A stretch of 64,000 bases of DNA from Ligilactobacillus pabuli (GTDB lineage Bacteria; Bacillota; Bacilli; Lactobacillales; Lactobacillaceae). The DNA lies in assembly GCF_022836475.1 (NCBI RefSeq), contig NZ_BQXH01000009.1:1-64000 (forward strand), in the 5' to 3' direction. The notes under the pieces are model-generated. The model was not told where the DNA came from. It did no database searches and was given only the letters and a program-made list of their open reading frames with translations. Numbering within the stretch: position 1 is the first letter of the stretch; every line of letters begins with the position of its first letter. The translations under genes were made by a program, and so were the position numbers. Below are positions 7,551 to 15,419 of the stretch, piece after piece.

Positions 7551-8581
7551 AAAATGAAATTACCATTGAAAAAATTTTTGCCGCACGTCATCGCCGACAA
7601 ACCTCACGCAGAGTTAAGCTAGGCTTCTTGCTGGTTATTTTACTGATCCTGAGTAGTTGTGCCTTATTGTATGGGCAAACGATTTATTCCGTGAGTGAAG
7701 TTTGGCAAGTTTTAGGCGGAAAGTTTGTGGCGGGCGCATCCTTTACGATTTTGGAATTACGACTGCCACGGCTACTAGCCGCACTGTTAGCGGGAATGTC
7801 CTTTGGGATTGCTGGTTTAGTCTTTCAAACGTTGTTACGCAACCCACTGGCTAATCCAGATATTTTAGGGATCAGTTCTGGTTCAAGTTGCGCGGTAGTG
7901 ATTTGTATTCTAGTTTTCCATACTAGCCAAACGGTCCGAATTATTGCCGCAGTTGGAGCTGGGATCGGGACGGTGTTATTACTATTTGGCTTATCAAATC
8001 AGCGAAGTTTGGCAACAACTCGGCTCGTTATTATTGGTTTAGGTCTGCAAGCCTTCTATAACGCTGTGATCTCTTATTTTACAGTGAATGGCGATCAACG
8101 TGATTTGCCGGAAGCATTACGCTGCCTGAATGGGAGTTTGGATGGCATTTCGTTGAACCAATTACCTTTGTTAGATGGAGCTTTATTACTTTTGGTACCA
8201 GTGATCTTCTATTTTGGTCAGCGCATACAGCTCCTAAATCTGGGCGAGGAAGTTGCCCGTTCGTTAGGGGTCAATGTTGGGCAAACAAAAATCATTTTAT
8301 TGGCAACGACCGTGATTTTGACGGCTTTAGCGACGGCAGTGACAGGTCCAATTGCGTTTGTGAGTTTTTTGGCGGGACCGTTGACTAATAAAATTATGGG
8401 GCAGACTGGTAATAATGCTCTAGCAGCGGGGATTTTTGGAGCATGTTTAGTGATTGCCGCTGACTTAGTCGGACAGTATGCGTTTGTTTACCGTTTTCCG
8501 GTCGGAGTGATCACGGGCTTAATTGGAGCACCATATTTGATTCTACAGTTGATTCATCTTAGTAAGCGAGGAGCAGGTTAA
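7547..8581 (+). CDS. Iron-siderophore ABC transporter permease (FecCD family), second subunit
   Basis: A 344-residue paralogue of the preceding permease with an unusually basic N-terminus (about 25 residues including RHRRQTSRR) before the first helix. LVFQTLLRNPLANPDILGIS and GPIAFVSFLAGPLTNKIMG are the matching family motifs. It starts inside the stop codon of the upstream permease (ATGA) and is followed after one base by the ATPase gene. Confidence 0.92.
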   Translation: MKNEITIEKIFAARHRRQTSRRVKLGFLLVILLILSSCALLYGQTIYSVSEVWQVLGGKFVAGASFTILELRLPRLLAALLAGMSFGIAGLVFQTLLRNPLANPDILGISSGSSCAVVICILVFHTSQTVRIIAAVGAGIGTVLLLFGLSNQRSLATTRLVIIGLGLQAFYNAVISYFTVNGDQRDLPEALRCLNGSLDGISLNQLPLLDGALLLLVPVIFYFGQRIQLLNLGEEVARSLGVNVGQTKIILLATTVILTALATAVTGPIAFVSFLAGPLTNKIMGQTGNNALAAGIFGACLVIAADLVGQYAFVYRFPVGVITGLIGAPYLILQLIHLSKRGAG

Positions 8582-8582
8582 A

Positions 8583-9371
8583 ATGGGCGAACATGAATTT
8601 TATTGTGAAAATATCACGGCAGGTTATGCACAACAAGATATCTTAAAAGACGTTTCGCTGCGGATCCCGGCCGGTAAAATTAGTGTTTTGATTGGGTCAA
8701 ATGGGTGCGGCAAGTCGACCTTGTTACGGGTTTTAGGCGGCTTTTTATGTCCCAGGTCCGGACAGGTGTGTTTGGATGGCAAACAGTTGAAAAAATATTC
8801 TGCCAAGCAGGTTGCACAACTCTTGGCCATTTTACCCCAACAAACAAGTGCCCCAGTCGGCTTGAAAGTAGTCGACTTAATCAGTCAGGGGCGGTTCCCA
8901 CATCATTCACTATTTAGCAAGTTTACTAAGGCGGATGAACAAGCAGTTTTTGAAGCAATGAAAATGGTTGGAATCAGTGAGCTAGCACAACGAGATGTGA
9001 GTGAACTATCTGGCGGGCAAAGGCAACGGGTCTGGATCGCTTTAGCCCTCGCTCAACAGACAGATATTATTTTCTTAGATGAACCAACCACCTTTTTAGA
9101 TATGACTTATCAAGTCGAAATTCTCGATTTGTTAGCGGATCTAAACCATCGCTACGGAAAAACAATCGTCCTAATTTTGCACGATATCAATTTAGCTGCA
9201 CGCTATGCTGACAAACTATTTGCTTTAAAGGATGGGGCACTGGTCACGGAAGGTACGCCTGAAAAAGTAGTGAAGACAGACTTGATCAAGCAAATTTTTG
9301 GGCTGAATTCATTGATCGTGGAAGATCCTATTGTTCATAGCCCAATGGTCGTTCCGATTGGAAATTATTAA
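8583..9371 (+). CDS. Iron-siderophore ABC transporter ATP-binding protein
   Basis: A 262-residue FecE/FhuC-type ATPase. Walker A is GSNGCGKST (38-46), the signature is LSGGQRQR, Walker B is IIFLDEPTTFLD, and the switch histidine lies in LILHDINLA. It should power the two FecCD permeases. It is the last gene of the operon and is followed by a strong terminator. No esterase or siderophore biosynthesis gene is nearby, so the system probably uses siderophores made by others. Confidence 0.93.
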   Translation: MGEHEFYCENITAGYAQQDILKDVSLRIPAGKISVLIGSNGCGKSTLLRVLGGFLCPRSGQVCLDGKQLKKYSAKQVAQLLAILPQQTSAPVGLKVVDLISQGRFPHHSLFSKFTKADEQAVFEAMKMVGISELAQRDVSELSGGQRQRVWIALALAQQTDIIFLDEPTTFLDMTYQVEILDLLADLNHRYGKTIVLILHDINLAARYADKLFALKDGALVTEGTPEKVVKTDLIKQIFGLNSLIVEDPIVHSPMVVPIGNY

Positions 9372-9385
9372 CCTGAAACTAAAAG

Positions 9386-9432
9386 AAGTTCCCAGTAAAT
9401 TTGGCGTTAAAAAATTTACTGGGACTTTTTTG
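9386..9432 (+). terminator. Terminator of the siderophore uptake operon
   Basis: AAGTTCCCAGTAAATT pairs with AATTTACTGGGACTT around a TTGGCGTTAAA loop and is followed by TTTTT. Palindromic repeat B1 begins directly after it. Confidence 0.88.
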
Positions 9433-9436
9433 ATGG

Positions 9437-9550
9437 GTGCTGTGAGATGGAAAGCTCCGCCTATCCAAATCTGGGATCAATGCCAAAGCCGCATTGACTC
9501 CCAGGTTCCGATAGTGCTCGCTTTTTCTCGTTTCACTTCGCTTTGTGATT
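9437..9550 (+). repeat. Long palindromic repeat, copy B1
   Basis: Outer arms TGTGAGA-TGGAAAG and CTTTTTCTCGTTTCAC; inner arms CTGGGA and TCCCAG; centre AATGCC...GCATT. The 5' end is slightly altered from AGTCGAGCTC. Confidence 0.65.
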
Positions 9551-9551
9551 T

Positions 9552-9643
9552 AAGTCGAGCTCCTCAAAGCAAGACTTTCCGCCGATTTAAGACCAGCCTT
9601 CAATCGTGCTCGAGTCTTAACCGCTTTGCTCCGCTCTGTGATT
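9552..9643 (+). repeat. Long palindromic repeat, copy B2, internally deleted
   Basis: Head-to-tail with B1. It keeps the ends and the outer arms (CAAAGC-AAGACT and GAGTCTTAACC-GCTTTG) but has lost about 28 bases of the centre, including the GCATT arm. The loss removed the tip of the hairpin but left the base of the stem intact. Confidence 0.65.
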
Positions 9644-9754
9644 TTAAGAAATGCTAAAAATAAATAAGTTTCATGGCAGGCACTGTTTTTAGGGCGATTA
9701 TCCAGTATACTAGTAAGACGAAAGCAATTATTAGAAACTAAGAGGGATGAAATG

Positions 9755-10246
9755 ATGCTTTTTTCTGGAATGATTATCGTCTTCCTGCTAATTGGAGCTG
9801 TGCATGGCTATCGCACGGGCCTGTTGTTACAGGTCAGCAGCCTGATTTCGATGGTGTTGGCCGTGATTTTTGCCATGTACTATAGCCATGATGTGACTAA
9901 TTGGGTCACCCAGATTATGGTGAAGTATTTCCATCAATCAGTTTCTGTTGCAGGAAATTATATCACCTATGTCATTGTTTTTGTGACATTAATGCTAATA
10001 GTTAGCGGTGTTTTTCAAAGTGTAGGACGTTGGTTAAATAAAATTAACCGTTGGCCACTGATAGGTTGGGGAAATTCGCTTTTAGGAATCGTGGCTGGAG
10101 CGGTAATTTCTTATTTAGTGATTTTAATTGGTTTAAATCTGCTACTCGCTACCCAGTCACCTTGGGTGCACCAGCAGTATACTGAGTCACAGTTAGCACA
10201 ATTAATTGTTAAACCTAAGGTGCATGAGAAAGGAGGGGCAGAATGA
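9755..10246 (+). CDS. cvpA: CvpA family membrane protein
   Basis: About 163 residues with four predicted membrane helices and the CvpA fold. In E. coli CvpA is linked to colicin V production and envelope stress; the role in Firmicutes is not settled. The first helix (MLFSGMIIVFLLIGAVHGYRTG) shows the conserved G-x-x-x-G turn. AGAGGG precedes two neighbouring ATGs (9752 and 9755); I chose the second for spacing. The next gene overlaps its stop by four bases (ATGA), so the two are translated together. Confidence 0.82.
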   Translation: MLFSGMIIVFLLIGAVHGYRTGLLLQVSSLISMVLAVIFAMYYSHDVTNWVTQIMVKYFHQSVSVAGNYITYVIVFVTLMLIVSGVFQSVGRWLNKINRWPLIGWGNSLLGIVAGAVISYLVILIGLNLLLATQSPWVHQQYTESQLAQLIVKPKVHEKGGAE

Positions 10247-10911
10247 AAATTTTGAAAAGAATCGTGGCAGTGGCAGTAATCTTGTTAACTGTGCGTATCT
10301 TTTTCACTCCAAATCTTGGACAACGATTGACTGGTCAAATGAATGATTTTAGTACATTGTTGGCTAAGCAGGTCGCTAATAGTGTGACTGCTCCTTCTTT
10401 ACATGAAGAAACAACGACTACTGCTGATTCAGATGGCATTGAAGATGTTGCTCAAAACCGGCAACTAAATCGTCTGTATTACTACCATTTTGAAAACGGA
10501 ATGCCAACACAATATCGCAGTACTTTTCAACAAGCAGTCAGGATCTATAACCAGACTGGCTTGGTTAAATTAGTGCCTGGTCAAGCGAACGGACAGGGAA
10601 ATGAACTAGCTTTTAAGACCTACCATAAACAAGCTAAACGTCATAGTTTATTGCAGGAATTAGGAGTTGGTGGCCCACAAATCTACCCACAGTTAGGGTT
10701 GAATGGTTATGATTTAAACAGTGGTCAAGCTCAATTAAATGCCGCTTATCCACCGCGACTATCGGTGGCACTGCATGAAATTGGGCATGCTCTGGGCCTA
10801 GATCACACGGAAAATCGTGAATCTATCATGTACCCGATCGACCAAGGAAAAACGACTTTTGCCCCACAAGATCTGGCTAATTTACGAAAAATCTATCACG
10901 AAACTAAATAA
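10243..10911 (+). CDS. Membrane-anchored or secreted matrixin-like zinc metalloprotease
   Basis: A 222-residue protein with an N-terminal hydrophobic segment (residues 5-22) that could be a signal peptide or anchor. The zinc site HEIGHALGLDH (H178, H182, H188, with catalytic E179) and the Met-turn SIMYP (M196) define the metzincin/M10 type. The catalytic domain is small. It probably acts at the cell surface; the substrate is unknown. Its coupling to cvpA suggests a shared envelope role. A terminator follows at once. Confidence 0.85.
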   Translation: MKILKRIVAVAVILLTVRIFFTPNLGQRLTGQMNDFSTLLAKQVANSVTAPSLHEETTTTADSDGIEDVAQNRQLNRLYYYHFENGMPTQYRSTFQQAVRIYNQTGLVKLVPGQANGQGNELAFKTYHKQAKRHSLLQELGVGGPQIYPQLGLNGYDLNSGQAQLNAAYPPRLSVALHEIGHALGLDHTENRESIMYPIDQGKTTFAPQDLANLRKIYHETK

Positions 10912-10920
10912 AGAGTAGCA

Positions 10921-10948
10921 AAAAAGCCTTCGCACTGAAGGCTTTTTT
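10921..10948 (+). terminator. Terminator of the cvpA-protease operon
   Basis: AAAAAGCCTTC and GAAGGCTTTTTT form a perfect stem with a short loop. Confidence 0.9.
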
Positions 10949-10963
10949 ACTTGGAAGAAATCT

Positions 10964-10989
10964 AGCTCATTTTTTCCAGTTTTGTGATT
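10964..10989 (+). repeat. Long palindromic repeat, 3' remnant
   Basis: Only the right end is recognisable (AGCTCATTTTTTCC then TTTTGTGATT). It precedes the full copy C head-to-tail. Confidence 0.45.
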
Positions 10990-10992
10990 TTT

Positions 10993-11112
10993 AGTCGAGC
11001 TGTGTGAAACAGAAAGTTCCGCTTATCCAAACCTGGGGTCAATGCCGAAATCGCATTAACTCCCAGGTCCCGATAGTGCTCATTTTCTCCCGTTTCACTC
11101 CGCCTTGTGATT
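10993..11112 (+). repeat. Long palindromic repeat, copy C
   Basis: A near-consensus copy. Outer arms GTGAAAC-AGAAAG and TTTTCTCCC-GTTTCAC; inner arms CCTGGGG and CTCCCAGG; centre AATGCCGAAATCGCATT. Its right end runs into cycA and supplies the last codons and the stop of that gene on the minus strand. Confidence 0.8.
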
Positions 11113-12444
11113 GAAAATAAGTGGGTAACTGATAAATAAGCAAAAACATGCCAGTAACGCTGCTAGTAAAGGCAAACGTGTTGCTGTGTCAAATAATAAG
11201 AAGACTAGGAACCCTGCAAAAAATAGCAGTGTGAGATAGTCCGTCACTGGATAGCCAGGCATTTTGAAAATGGCAGCACCAGTTGGATTTTGCTGGCGAT
11301 ATTTTAGATGACAATAAATTAAGATGATCCAGACCAAGACGAAACTAATTGTTGAAACACTAGAAATCAATTCAAACACACTGGCGGGCATTAAGTAGTT
11401 CAATAAGACTGCAATCAATAAAATAGCGGTGGAGAAGTTCAAAGAAGCAACGGGAACACCGCGATGGTTGACCCGAGTCAGCTTTTGTAACGCGTTGCCG
11501 CTACTGCTTAGAGATAATAAAGTTCGACTAGTGCTAAACAAGCAGCTATTTGTCGCAGAGAGGGCAGCGGTTAAGACGACGAAGTTTAAAATTCCAGCGG
11601 CTCCGGGAATCCCGATGGCGGCAAAAACTTGAACAAAGGGACTGGAAGTGGTGGAAATCTTATCCCACGGATAGACACTCATAATGGCAATCATGGACCC
11701 AACGTAGAATAATCCAATTCTGATTGGCAAGCTGTTAATTGCTGCAGGTAGGTTCTTTTGAGGGTTCTCAGTTTCTCCAGCAGTTAATCCGACCATTTCG
11801 ATGCCAACAAAGGCAAAGACGATCATTTGAAAAGACATTAAAAAACTGTAGCCACTAGTCGCAAAAAAGCCACCATGTTGCCAAAGATTAGCAAAACTAG
11901 CAGCTTGGCCATCGACCTTAAACTTGAAAATCGCCAAGAAGACGCCAATACCAATCAAAGCAATGATCGCGATGACCTTGATTAATGAAAACCATGATTC
12001 TAATTCACCAAACAAGCGAACATTCACATGGTTAACGAGATAGAGAAATAACAAAATAATCAACGGTGTGATCCACTGCGGTATGTTTGGCAGCCAGTAT
12101 TTCACGTAAATTCCAGTAGCGGTTAAGTCCGCCATCGCCAAACTGACCCAACAAAACCAGTATAACCAACCAGTGACGAACTCTAAGCGGTCGCCAAGGT
12201 AGATTTTGACAAAATCTAGAATTGAATGTTGCTCTAAGTCAGATAGTAGTAGCTCTCCAATCGTGCGCATCATAAAGAAACAGAAGATTCCGACGATCAA
12301 GTAAGATAAGATAATTGCTGGACCAGACTTATGAATGGCACTACCAGAGCCCAAGAAAAGACCAGTTCCAATTGCACCACCGATTGCAATCATTTGGACG
12401 TGCTTATTTTTTAAAGAGCGAGAAAGTTTTTGCTGTTGTTCCAT
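11095..12444 (-). CDS. cycA: Glycine/D-alanine/D-serine-type APC amino acid permease (CycA-like)
   Basis: A 449-residue, twelve-helix APC family permease. It opens with the family motif IAIGGAIGTGLFLGSGSAI and shares with E. coli CycA the segment TGWLYWFCWVSLAMAD near residues 92-107. The likely substrate is glycine or small D/L-amino acids, taken up by proton symport. That fits the T-box upstream, which has features of a glycine T-box. The start follows AAGGAGAATT. The final residues NHKAE and the stop codon are encoded by palindromic repeat C, so the native C-terminus was probably altered by the repeat. Confidence 0.85.
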   Translation of the reverse strand: MEQQQKLSRSLKNKHVQMIAIGGAIGTGLFLGSGSAIHKSGPAIILSYLIVGIFCFFMMRTIGELLLSDLEQHSILDFVKIYLGDRLEFVTGWLYWFCWVSLAMADLTATGIYVKYWLPNIPQWITPLIILLFLYLVNHVNVRLFGELESWFSLIKVIAIIALIGIGVFLAIFKFKVDGQAASFANLWQHGGFFATSGYSFLMSFQMIVFAFVGIEMVGLTAGETENPQKNLPAAINSLPIRIGLFYVGSMIAIMSVYPWDKISTTSSPFVQVFAAIGIPGAAGILNFVVLTAALSATNSCLFSTSRTLLSLSSSGNALQKLTRVNHRGVPVASLNFSTAILLIAVLLNYLMPASVFELISSVSTISFVLVWIILIYCHLKYRQQNPTGAAIFKMPGYPVTDYLTLLFFAGFLVFLLFDTATRLPLLAALLACFCLFISYPLIFNHKAE

Positions 12445-12482
12445 CTAATAATTCTCCTTATATTTTTGAGAGCGAAAAAAAA

Positions 12483-12735
12483 GCGCCCCCTCGTACTATC
12501 AACTAGTACAAGGGGCGTTTTCAACGCTGTTCCACCCAAGTTTCACGGACTTTCATTGAAGTCCGCCTTTTTGGCAATGCTAACTATCTGTCGCAAACTG
12601 CCAATCTACACTGATAGAGGTGGTGTTAACCTATGTAATACTGTGCCATATTAGTGTTAGCTTTCAGTCGGGGACTAACTTCCTGTTGTTGGTTATGAAA
12701 GTACTAATTTCACGATGAATCTTATGGAATCTATC
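12483..12735 (-). promoter_or_regulatory. T-box riboswitch of cycA, probably glycine-responsive
   Basis: On the minus strand the conserved antiterminator segment GGGTGGAACAGCG (around 12525-12539) is followed by a strong terminator (arms at 12483-12489 and 12512-12517, then a T run). The tRNA-acceptor bulge reads TGGA, which pairs with a UCCA end, meaning discriminator U73 as in glycine tRNA. A GGC triplet (minus strand, 12645-12647) lies in the stem I region and is a plausible glycine specifier. I place the specifier by eye only. Confidence 0.75.
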
Positions 12736-12744
12736 TTACCTTTT

Positions 12745-13066
12745 TTCACTAGTAAATAGCAAGAGTTGATTAACAAAATTTTTGCAGAGACAAAAAAGAA
12801 ACCCACAAAAGGACGGGTTTCGAGCTATGTTATGGATGATCAACATCCTATGTCACATCTGGAGAATGTAGGCATGAACACAAGTGCATTAAGTAGCATA
12901 TGTTTATAAGCGTACTTTAGTTTTTACCTAAAATCAAGGGTGAAAACACAGAAAAAATAAATTTCAGAGTAAAATCACAAAATTGGTATATATCAATTTT
13001 GCAAGTTAAAAGAAAGAAACCACCCAAAATTACTTGAGTGGTTTCTTTAAGGGTTAATCTGTATTT
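12745..13066 (-). other. Intergenic region with two minus-strand terminators
   Basis: No open reading frame with a ribosome binding site is seen. On the minus strand a terminator at 13013-13048 (AAAGAAACCAC with GTGGTTTCTTT) closes the GntR pseudogene. A second, at 12798-12821 (GAAACCC with GGGTTTC, then TTTTTTG), lies about 200 bases further on. The gap between them could hold a small RNA. A near-palindrome around 12978-13000 (AAAATTG, TATATA, CAATTTT) resembles a regulator site. Confidence 0.4.
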
Positions 13067-13780
13067 TTAAGTCAAAGAGTTGTTGATATGCATGTAAATC
13101 GTCATATCTTTCTGGAAATAATAAGAGTTTGAGTAGTTAAAAGGATGCTCATTTTTCGTGCAGTTGATTTCCTCAACCCGTAATGTTGGCGTTCCAACTG
13201 GTTGTCCGCTTTCCTTGGCTTCTTTTTCACTTAAACTGTAGGTGCTGATATAGTCATCAGCATTTGTGATTTCGATGTCGTGATTTTCAATGATAAAGTT
13301 AAAAATTGATTTTTCGCAGATTTATTTTGTGAGGTAAGGAACCTGTGATTTCAAATAGTAGGCATGTTCCAAACTAGCGAGATCCTGGTCGGAGTAGCGC
13401 AGCCGGCTGACATAATAAACTTGGTCTTCGGGTTCACAATCCAGATAGGTGGCTAATTCTGGACCTGCTGGTTGGACTTCTAATGCCAAGACTTTGGAAG
13501 TGATGCTCTTCTTTTTTCCTAAACGGCCTAAGCCATTTTTGCCGGCGATATTCATAAAGTAACCGTCACTGTGTAAGGGAACATTGACGAAATAACCACT
13601 GCCCTGGACCCGTTTAATTAAGCCTTGTTCAAATAGGGCATCCATCGCATTTCTAATTGTGTTCCGGCTCTCCTGATATTTTTCAACTAACTGTGCCTCA
13701 CTTGGAAGTTTATCCGTGTATTCCCCGTTGGCAATTTTTTTAGAAATTTCAAAGGCAACTTTCTTGTATTTTAAAACCAT
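13067..13780 (-). pseudogene. GntR/HutC-type regulator interrupted by one nonsense codon
   Basis: The reading frame is 238 codons, exactly the length of the intact paralogue at 59158-59871. The N-terminal winged helix (LPSEAQLVEKYQESRNTIRNAMDAL) and the start of the UTRA effector domain are intact. A TAA at 13322-13324 stops translation after VPYLTK, where the paralogue reads LDEKIC. The same frame continues (ICEKSIFNFIIENHDIEI...) to a natural stop at 13067. A single A-to-T change of AAA would explain it. It lacks an adjacent sugar operon, and palindromic repeats lie upstream. It may still make a DNA-binding fragment of 152 residues. Confidence 0.88.
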
Positions 13781-13815
13781 TATTACTTCCCTCCTTGAGA
13801 TGGTTTGGTGATCTT

Positions 13816-13936
13816 AGTCGAGCTCCGTGAAACAGAAAGCTCCGCTTATCCAAACTCAGGAACCAATGCCGAAACCGCACTAGTCCCTAGTTCCGATAAT
13901 GCTCACTTTCTCCCCGTTTCATTCCGCTCTGTGATT
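13816..13936 (+). repeat. Long palindromic repeat, copy D1 (tandem array)
   Basis: First of four head-to-tail copies. Outer arms GTGAAAC-AGAAAG and CTTTCTCCCC-GTTTCAT; inner arms ACTCAGGA and TCCCTAGT; centre AATGCC...CGCA. Confidence 0.8.
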
Positions 13937-14057
13937 AGTCGAGCTCCGTGAAGCAAGAGATTCCGCCTATCCCAGCCCAACCTTCAATGCCGAAACCGCA
14001 TTAAAGGCTAGGCTACGATAGTGCTCGTCTCTTAACCGCCTCACTCTGCTCTGTGTT
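13937..14057 (+). repeat. Long palindromic repeat, copy D2 (tandem array)
   Basis: Outer arms GTGAAGC-AAGAGA and TCTCTTAACC-GCCTCAC; inner arms AGCCCAACCTT and AAGGCTAGGCT; centre AATGCCGAAACCGCATT. Arms differ from D1 on both sides in a matched way. Confidence 0.8.
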
Positions 14058-14060
14058 CGT

Positions 14061-14182
14061 AGTCAAGCTTCACAAAGCAGCTCCTTCCGCTTATCCCAAC
14101 CGAACTTTTAATGCCAAGAACGCATTCAAGGCCCAGTCACGATAATGCTCGGGAACTAACCGCTTTGTTCCGCTCTGTGATT
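14061..14182 (+). repeat. Long palindromic repeat, copy D3 (tandem array)
   Basis: Outer arms CAAAGC and GCTTTG, inner part less well paired, centre AATGCCAAGAACGCATT. Starts AGTCAAGC rather than AGTCGAGC. Confidence 0.75.
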
Positions 14183-14304
14183 AGTCGAGCTCCGCAACCC
14201 AGAAGACTCCGCCTAACCAGTTTTCGCTCACAATGTCAAAATCGCATTATGCCCGAAAACCTGTTAGTGCTCATCTTCTAATCGGGTTGTTCCGCTCTGT
14301 TATT
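14183..14304 (+). repeat. Long palindromic repeat, copy D4 (tandem array)
   Basis: Outer arms CAACCC-AGAAGA and TCTTCTAATC-GGGTTG; inner arms GTTTTCG and CGAAAAC; centre AATGTC...GCATT. Its end abuts the stop codon of the methionine aminopeptidase gene (TTA at 14300-14302). Confidence 0.8.
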
Positions 14305-15100
14305 TTAGTAAAAATTTTTTGTCTCCTTCTGGGTCTTGGGACGTTAAAATTTTTGGCCCATCGTTTGTGATTGCTAGCGTATGTTCGAATTGGGCTGACA
14401 AACTGCGGTCGCCTGAAACATAGTATTCCCAACCAGTTTCTGGGACGACTTCTGTGTCAATTTCCCATGAACCACCAGCATTGACCATTGGTTCGATCGT
14501 GATCACCATCCCGGCTTTTAACCGTAAACCTTGATGTGGTGTTCCATAATGGTAAATATCAGGAGCTTCATGCACAGAAGGTCCGATGCCATGACCAATT
14601 AAGTCCCGCACGTCACCCATGTGGTGTTGACGTTCTACGTAGTCTTCGATGGCGTGACCAATATCGCCGACACGGTTGCCGACTTGAGCTTGTTCAATCC
14701 CTAAATATAAGGCTTTGTGTGTGACTGCCAGCAGTTCATCGATTTCTGGAGTAGAGTCGCCGATGACATAGGTCCAGGCAGAATCGCTTTGGTAGCCATG
14801 CCAGTTCACGCAAAAGTCAACTTTCACAACATCGTGGTCTTTGAGTTTTAAGCCACGACGGGGAGTAGCGTGGGCAACTTCATCGTTGATACTGATACAA
14901 GTAGCGTATTTGTAGCCGTCGACTCCTTTTTCAGACGCAGTGGCGTCATGGGCTTGGATGTACTGGTCAACTAGTTGTTCAATTTCCCAGGTGTCCATCC
15001 CAACGTGTAATTTGTCACGCAACATGATGTGAGCCCCGGCTAAAATTGCGCCAGAATGTTGCATCCCTGCAATTTCTCGTGGTGATTTTAATGTAATCAA
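14300..15100 (-). CDS. map: Type I methionine aminopeptidase
   Basis: Removes the initiator methionine from nascent proteins in the cytoplasm. The 266-residue product has the metal ligands in the expected order: the aspartates in VDFCVNWHGYQSDSAWT, the histidine region HGIGPSVHEAP, IEPMVNAGG, and the C-terminal glutamate in SAQFEHTLAIT. The start follows AAAGGAGACG. The gene stands alone. Its stop codon coincides with the end of repeat D4, so the transcript would run into the four-copy repeat array. Confidence 0.95.
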   Translation of the reverse strand: MITLKSPREIAGMQHSGAILAGAHIMLRDKLHVGMDTWEIEQLVDQYIQAHDATASEKGVDGYKYATCISINDEVAHATPRRGLKLKDHDVVKVDFCVNWHGYQSDSAWTYVIGDSTPEIDELLAVTHKALYLGIEQAQVGNRVGDIGHAIEDYVERQHHMGDVRDLIGHGIGPSVHEAPDIYHYGTPHQGLRLKAGMVITIEPMVNAGGSWEIDTEVVPETGWEYYVSGDRSLSAQFEHTLAITNDGPKILTSQDPEGDKKFLLK

Positions 15101-15419
15101 AAAAACGTCTCCTTTAAATTTGTGGTTAAATGTGCAGTAATTTAGTAACTGTTTGTGAGGCTGTTTTCATAGAATTAATGAAAGGCCTATTCGCTTTCAT
15201 TATACGCTAAACAAGTTGGATTTGTTGGGATATTAATAATTTATCTGATAAGTTAAACGGATAAAAGGTTCAATCAAGGGTGTTGTGTTGGTAAATATCG
15301 AGGTAGATGAATAATAGTTATTCTTACCTTTAATAAGTGAATCTGTGGTACAATGGAAATGATATTAGTTGTGATGAAATGCAATGATAAATAGAAAGAC
15401 TATTTCATAGGAGGATAAG
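15101..15419. promoter_or_regulatory. Divergent promoter region of map and the first oppA-like gene
   Basis: For the plus-strand gene an extended -10 is seen: TG, one base, TACAAT at 15349-15354. On the minus strand a TATAAT-like -10 lies near 15201-15206 for map. I see no other structure in this interval. Confidence 0.5.

Noticed and set aside
9331-9657. 108-codon plus-strand reading frame
   Set aside because: It runs through the terminator and palindromic repeats B1 and B2 and has no ribosome binding site. It exists because the repeats happen to lack stops in that frame.
13816-14304. Tandem repeats as a possible CRISPR array
   Set aside because: The units are about 120 bp, adjoin without unique spacers, are internally palindromic, and recur singly elsewhere. 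No cas gene is present.
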